From an uncultured bacterium (GTDB taxonomy: Bacteria > Actinomycetota > Coriobacteriia > Coriobacteriales > Coriobacteriaceae), in NCBI GenBank assembly GCA_905215525.1, contig CAJMQJ010000011.1:1-64000 (forward strand): DNA of 64,000 bases, given 5' to 3'. Made by a program: the position numbers and the translations under genes. This document shows positions 60,140-64,000 of this stretch, piece after piece; position 1 is the stretch's first letter; every line of letters begins with the position of its first letter. The notes beneath the pieces are model-generated. The model was not told the origin of the DNA, made no database searches, and worked only from the letters and a program-made list of their open reading frames with translations.

Positions 60140-62695
60140 GTGTCTGATCAACAGCAAGAAAACGAAATAACGACGACGCAGGCCGCTCCCGCTGCACCGG
60201 TTGCGTCGGACCAGGTCGCGGCGCCCGCGCAAGCCTCGGCTCCTGAGACGCCTAAGGCTGCTTCGACGCCTATGCCTGTAGCGGCTGAGAAGGCCGTGCC
60301 TGCAACTGGTGAGGAGGCTGCTCCGGCAAAGCCCAAGCGCATGCGCCGCACGGCCAAGCCTGCCGCTGACGGCGAGGAGGTCACCAAGCCAAAGCGCCGT
60401 ACCACGCGCACGACGCGCGCCAAGCACACCGTTGCAGCTGACTCCTCGGCGCCGATTTCCGATGAGGTCGCGCAGGCACGTGCGTTGGCGCAGATTAGCG
60501 AGGCTCAGGTGGTGCGCGCCCGCCGTCGTGCTGCCGAGCGCGAGGCCGCGGCTCTGACCGAGCTTGCAGCTCCGTCTGTGCCCGAGACCCCTGCCGCCGA
60601 CCTGCCGACCGAGAAGCCGGCACCGCGCACACGCCGCCGCACGGCTGCTAAGGCCGAGCAGGTTGCGGAACAGGTAGCCCCCGAGCTCACTGAGGCTTCG
60701 GTCCGTTCCGCGGCAGGGGAGGGCGCATCGCCTGCTGAGCCCGCTGTGCCTGTCGAGGCCAGCGAAGTTCCCGTTGTCGATCCGGCTTTGCGCCCGCACC
60801 GTCGCGGTCGCAAGCCCAAGGCCTTCGTCGAGGCAGAGAAGGCCGCAGCCGCAGCCGCCGCCGCTCGGGATGCTGCGGCGACCGCCGAGTCTGCAACCGC
60901 TGCCGATGCACCCGTCCAGGATGCTACGACTTCCGAGGCCGCTCCCGCCGATGCCGAGCCCGCCGACGTCCGTCCCGGTCGCAGCCGTCGCACCGCTGCT
61001 AAGCGCACGTCCAAGGCTAAGGCTGCCAAGAAGGGCGCGTCCGAGGATTCCGCCGAGACGACCGCCGATGCATCGGCTGATGTCGCCGAGCCCCAGGACG
61101 TCGAACAGCCTGCGTCCGAGAAACCCAAGCGCGGCCGTAAGAAGTCCGCTAAGGCCAAGGCGTCCGAGCAGCAGGCTGATGCCGAAGCGCAGATTGATTC
61201 CGGCGCCGAGGCCAATGACGCCGCTGCGGCCAATGTTGACGCCGCCGCAACCGATGGCGCCGCGCCCGCCGAGGGCGAAGATGGCACTCGTCCCAACCGA
61301 CGCCAGCACAAGCGCAACGACGAGCGCAATGAGCGCAAGGACGAGCGCAACAACGACCGTCGCAACCGCCAGCGCGACCGCAAGCAGCGCAACAAGGAGC
61401 GTAACGCCGCCCCCACCGAGCCCACGCTTTCGCGCGAGGAGCTTGCGGCCATGAAGGTCGCCGAGCTGCGCGAGAAGGCAAAAGAGTTCGAGATCGAGAC
61501 GACCGGCAAGAAGAAGGCCGAGCTCGTCGAGGAGATCTACACCACCGCCGCGAAGGCCGAGGGCTTCCGCGACATTAAGGGTATCCTGCAGATTCGTCCG
61601 GACAGCTCCGGCATCATCCATGCCCATGGCTACATGAAGTCCAACGACGACGCCTTCGTTCCGGCTTACCTCATCCGCTCCGCGCGCCTGCGCACGGGCG
61701 ATGTCATCGAGGGCTCCCTGCGCCCCTCGCGCGGCGGCGACAAGCGCGCCGGCCTCGCCAAGATCACGACCGTCAACGGCCTGGATCCCGAGCAGATCCG
61801 CAACCGCCCCAAGTTCGGCGATCTGACCCCGGTCTATCCCAACGAGCCGCTGCGTATGGAGCACGGCAAGGACTCCATCACCGGTCGCGCCATCGATATC
61901 GTGTCGCCGATCGGCAAGGGCCAGCGCGGCCTGATCGTGTCGCCGCCCAAGGCCGGCAAGACCACGATCCTCAAGAAGATCTGCCAGTCCATCTCGATCA
62001 ATAACCCCGAGGTGCACCTGATCTGCCTGCTCGTCGACGAGCGCCCCGAAGAGGTCACCGATATGCAGCGCTCCATCAAGGGCGAGGTCGTGGCCTCGAC
62101 CTTCGATATGCCCGCCGACAACCACACCCGCGTGGCCGAGCTCGTCATCGAGCGCGCCAAGCGCATCGTGGAGCTGGGCGGCGATGTCGTGGTGGTGCTC
62201 GACTCCATCACGCGTCTTGCCCGCGCCTACAACCTGGCGGCGCCCGCTTCGGGCCGTATCCTATCGGGCGGTGTCGATTCGGCGGCCCTGTATCCGCCCA
62301 AGCGCTTCCTGGGTGCAGCCCGCAACATCGAGAACGGCGGCTCGCTTACCATTCTTGCCTCCGCCCTCATCGACACCGGCTCAAAGATGGACGAGGTCAT
62401 CTTTGAGGAGTTCAAGGGCACCGGCAACATGGAGCTTAAGCTCGACCGCGACCTGGCCGACCGCCGCATCTTCCCGGCTATCGACCCCGTTGCCTCCGGT
62501 ACGCGTAACGAGGACCTGTTGGTCGACGAGCAGATGCGTCCGTTTGTCTTTGGTCTGCGTCGCATTCTTGCCGGCATGAACAACACCGAGCGCGCGGCGG
62601 CGTCGTTTATCAAGGGTCTTAAGGGCACCAACACCAACCAGGAGTTCCTGGTGCGTTCGGCCAAAAAACACAGCGACTACGAGCAGACGTTCTAG
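60140..62695 (+). CDS. rho: Transcription termination factor Rho with long disordered N-terminal extension
   Basis: The 851-residue hexameric helicase ends RNA synthesis. From about residue 430 come the Rho-N helical domain (LREKAKEFEIETTGKKKAELV), the RNA-binding cold-shock-like domain (GILQIRPDSSGIIHAHGY) and the ATPase with P-loop SPPKAGKTT, Walker B VVVVLDSITRLARAYN and the R-finger region. The first about 420 residues are Ala/Pro/Glu-rich with Lys/Arg patches, ending in an Asn/Arg/Asp-rich block; typical Rho is about 420 residues in all. The start is GTG with a weak ribosome site. Confidence 0.95.
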   Translation: MSDQQQENEITTTQAAPAAPVASDQVAAPAQASAPETPKAASTPMPVAAEKAVPATGEEAAPAKPKRMRRTAKPAADGEEVTKPKRRTTRTTRAKHTVAADSSAPISDEVAQARALAQISEAQVVRARRRAAEREAAALTELAAPSVPETPAADLPTEKPAPRTRRRTAAKAEQVAEQVAPELTEASVRSAAGEGASPAEPAVPVEASEVPVVDPALRPHRRGRKPKAFVEAEKAAAAAAAARDAAATAESATAADAPVQDATTSEAAPADAEPADVRPGRSRRTAAKRTSKAKAAKKGASEDSAETTADASADVAEPQDVEQPASEKPKRGRKKSAKAKASEQQADAEAQIDSGAEANDAAAANVDAAATDGAAPAEGEDGTRPNRRQHKRNDERNERKDERNNDRRNRQRDRKQRNKERNAAPTEPTLSREELAAMKVAELREKAKEFEIETTGKKKAELVEEIYTTAAKAEGFRDIKGILQIRPDSSGIIHAHGYMKSNDDAFVPAYLIRSARLRTGDVIEGSLRPSRGGDKRAGLAKITTVNGLDPEQIRNRPKFGDLTPVYPNEPLRMEHGKDSITGRAIDIVSPIGKGQRGLIVSPPKAGKTTILKKICQSISINNPEVHLICLLVDERPEEVTDMQRSIKGEVVASTFDMPADNHTRVAELVIERAKRIVELGGDVVVVLDSITRLARAYNLAAPASGRILSGGVDSAALYPPKRFLGAARNIENGGSLTILASALIDTGSKMDEVIFEEFKGTGNMELKLDRDLADRRIFPAIDPVASGTRNEDLLVDEQMRPFVFGLRRILAGMNNTERAAASFIKGLKGTNTNQEFLVRSAKKHSDYEQTF

Positions 62696-62734
62696 GTTGT
62701 CATCCACGCGCAGCGATAGTCATCAATGCGATAA

Positions 62735-62766
62735 AGGGTCGGGGCTTTGAGCCTCGGCCCTTTTCT
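62735..62766 (+). terminator. Terminator of rho
   Basis: AAGGGTCGGGGCT pairs with AGCCTCGGCCCTT (one mismatch) around a 3-nt loop, followed by TTTT. Confidence 0.85.
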
Positions 62767-62843
62767 ATAGCGCCGCTCCGCGCTTATTTTTGACCGTAAG
62801 ACCGACGAGCAGCAGGTTTCCCGTTTCAATCCGACATCGTCAC

Positions 62844-62872
62844 TTGCAATCGACAGGACGGTTTCGCATAAT
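62844..62872 (+). promoter_or_regulatory. Promoter of the right-edge membrane protein gene
   Basis: TTGCAA (62844-62849) and CATAAT (62867-62872) with a 17-nt spacer. Confidence 0.5.
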
Positions 62873-63008
62873 AACTTTTAAGCTTCGCGACGGAAAACGC
62901 AGATGAAACGAACCATATACCGTTGCTTTGGGGCATAGCCCCGCTTCATCTTCTCTCGCGCAGCCAACTGAATGATGCGATTTGGGTGCTGGAAGATGGG
63001 GAGAGCTC

Positions 63009-64000
63009 ATGGCTTCTTCTGATGCAACACAACGAGCAGTCCTTGCCGGACTTTCGTGCGGGATCGGCCTTGCCGCTCCCGTGGTTATGTATGCCGCGAC
63101 GCTGCCGTTTTCGTCGGTGAACGAGACGGTCGTGGCGGGTGCAGTTCCCTTCGCCGTGGGCGCGGTGGCGGGCGTGGGTATCTATGCCGCCTCGCTGGGT
63201 ATCTCCGAGTATCGTGCGCAGCGTGAAGAGCGTCTGTTCCAGCCCGATGTCATGGGCGGTGCCGCCAATCTCAATCAGCATCAAAGCGAGTTCAAGACCG
63301 CCTCGATTCCAGCTCAGCAGCAGGATGCGATTCCGTACGCTGCGGCTTCTGCTTCTCAGGCTCAGTCGGAGCAGTCTACCTCGGCATTCCTTTCCGGCCT
63401 GACTGGTGCGTTCCAGCGCCGTCATGCCGATGATGGTGTCCCTACCATCGCTCGAGCCGCAGATGCTATGGACGAGGCCGAGGCTTGGTCCATGATCGAC
63501 AGCATGCTCGACGACGATTCGCCGGTGAGCTGCGACCCTGCACGCTCGCGCGACGTCTATCAAGTCGCCATCGACGAGCTCACCAACGGCGGGCAGACCG
63601 GCTCCTTCAATCGCGATGATATCGCCGCCGCGGCACGCGCCGTGTCGGGCTCCCAGGCCGCCCCTGCGGGCAGCACGGCGGCTTTCGTGGCACTCGTTGC
63701 CAATGCGGCGGTCAATAACGCCTACAGCGCTACCTCGGCGGACGCGAACGCTTCTGCCGATAATTCGTACGTTGATGAAGCCATGACCGCGGACGAGGAG
63801 GCTGTTGCCGCCCGCCGTGCCGCCGAAAGCTCGCTTTGGGGCGCTCCTGCCCAGCAGCAGGCGGCTGAGGCTGCGCCGCACAATGCAAACCTCGCCAGCA
63901 TGCCTATCATCTCCGGTGCCGCGGGCATCGATCTCGATGACCTCGATGAGCCTGCAGCCATCACCGCATCGATTGATGCCCAAGATCGCATCGACACCGG
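63009..64000 (+). CDS. Membrane-anchored Ala-rich protein, partial at the right edge
   Basis: The frame is open from ATG 63009 (GGGGAG just upstream) to the window end, 330 codons with no stop. Two hydrophobic helices come first (LAGLSCGIGLAAPVVMYAA and about VVAGAVPFAVGAVAGVGIYAA), then a long, low-complexity region rich in Ala, Asp, Ser and Gln with helical patches (EAEAWSMIDSMLDDD, DVYQVAIDELTNGG). I do not recognise a family; it may be a cell-envelope protein with one large disordered domain. Codon use on this strand is typical of the genome, while the open frame on the other strand looks like a shadow. Confidence 0.7.
   Translation, partial: MASSDATQRAVLAGLSCGIGLAAPVVMYAATLPFSSVNETVVAGAVPFAVGAVAGVGIYAASLGISEYRAQREERLFQPDVMGGAANLNQHQSEFKTASIPAQQQDAIPYAAASASQAQSEQSTSAFLSGLTGAFQRRHADDGVPTIARAADAMDEAEAWSMIDSMLDDDSPVSCDPARSRDVYQVAIDELTNGGQTGSFNRDDIAAAARAVSGSQAAPAGSTAAFVALVANAAVNNAYSATSADANASADNSYVDEAMTADEEAVAARRAAESSLWGAPAQQQAAEAAPHNANLASMPIISGAAGIDLDDLDEPAAITASIDAQDRIDT

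Noticed and set aside
59990..62125. 711-codon minus-strand frame opposite rho
   Set aside because: A Gly/Leu/Arg-rich shadow of the repetitive Rho extension with no ribosome site or known domain.
62946..63983. Minus-strand frame opposite the right-edge membrane protein
   Set aside because: The plus strand has a promoter, a ribosome site and plausible membrane helices; the minus frame is Arg/Gly-rich and lacks these.

Overview
The window is GC-rich bacterial chromosome, densely coded on both strands. Gene content and protein style suggest class Coriobacteriia (Actinomycetota), most likely a Collinsella-type gut commensal. The pointers are a Rho factor with a very long disordered N-terminal extension, ATP-type PEP carboxykinase, duplicated DegV proteins, two members of a nuclease-fold family that I recall from Coriobacteriia, and many small palindromic repeats after stop codons. 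The genus is inferred from recall of protein families, not from a marker gene.

Layout. 0.3-3.1 kb: tgt, a LOG-family protein and a RelB/YafQ-type toxin-antitoxin pair with a near-perfect palindromic operator. 3.1-6.7 kb: a lower-GC accessory block with one 1003-residue gene fusing a TOTE-type archaeo-eukaryotic primase domain, an SF2 helicase and a degenerate phospholipase D-like domain, bracketed by imperfect direct repeats. 6.8-16.9 kb: DegV, a HAD phosphatase, an M20 dipeptidase, pstSCAB, an ABC-F ATPase and a Cof phosphatase. 17-20.5 kb: a DtxR-type regulator, a 127-nt hairpin, and an ArsR/HMA/P-type ATPase metal-efflux operon with three operator copies. 20.8-31.5 kb: two Vsr/DUF559-like nuclease-fold paralogs around a DEDD exonuclease, an ArsP_2-type exporter, YaiI, a DUF308 protein, a nitroreductase, tandem histidine phosphatases, a shortened DUF1015 protein and an M20 deacylase. 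31.8-39.1 kb: serC-serA, a K+/H+ antiporter, a metallophosphatase and a flippase. 39.4-46.9 kb: pckA, a B3/B4 protein behind a structured leader, MarR, a second DegV, MGMT, trpS and a WecA/TagO-type transferase. 47-57.4 kb: a 6S-like ncRNA candidate, a PflA-like radical SAM protein, tRNA-Ala(CGC), pncB, proB, an S33 peptidase, proA, an HD protein, a RAYT transposase and CarD. 57.7-64 kb: argS, rho and the start of a membrane-anchored Ala-rich protein that runs off the right edge.

The genes are mostly housekeeping: tRNA modification and charging, proline, serine and NAD synthesis, phosphate uptake, metal homeostasis, transcription termination. The most interesting material is (1) the TOTE-type primase-helicase cassette and (2) a RAYT transposase flanked by inverted REP-like palindromes, in a window where about 15 palindromes of several arm families share a GGGGAC-type loop core and usually lie in the 3' UTR right after a stop codon. 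Further points are a G9 tract just upstream of, or inside, a nuclease-fold gene, a 127-nt hairpin between convergent genes, and three further long inverted-repeat elements.
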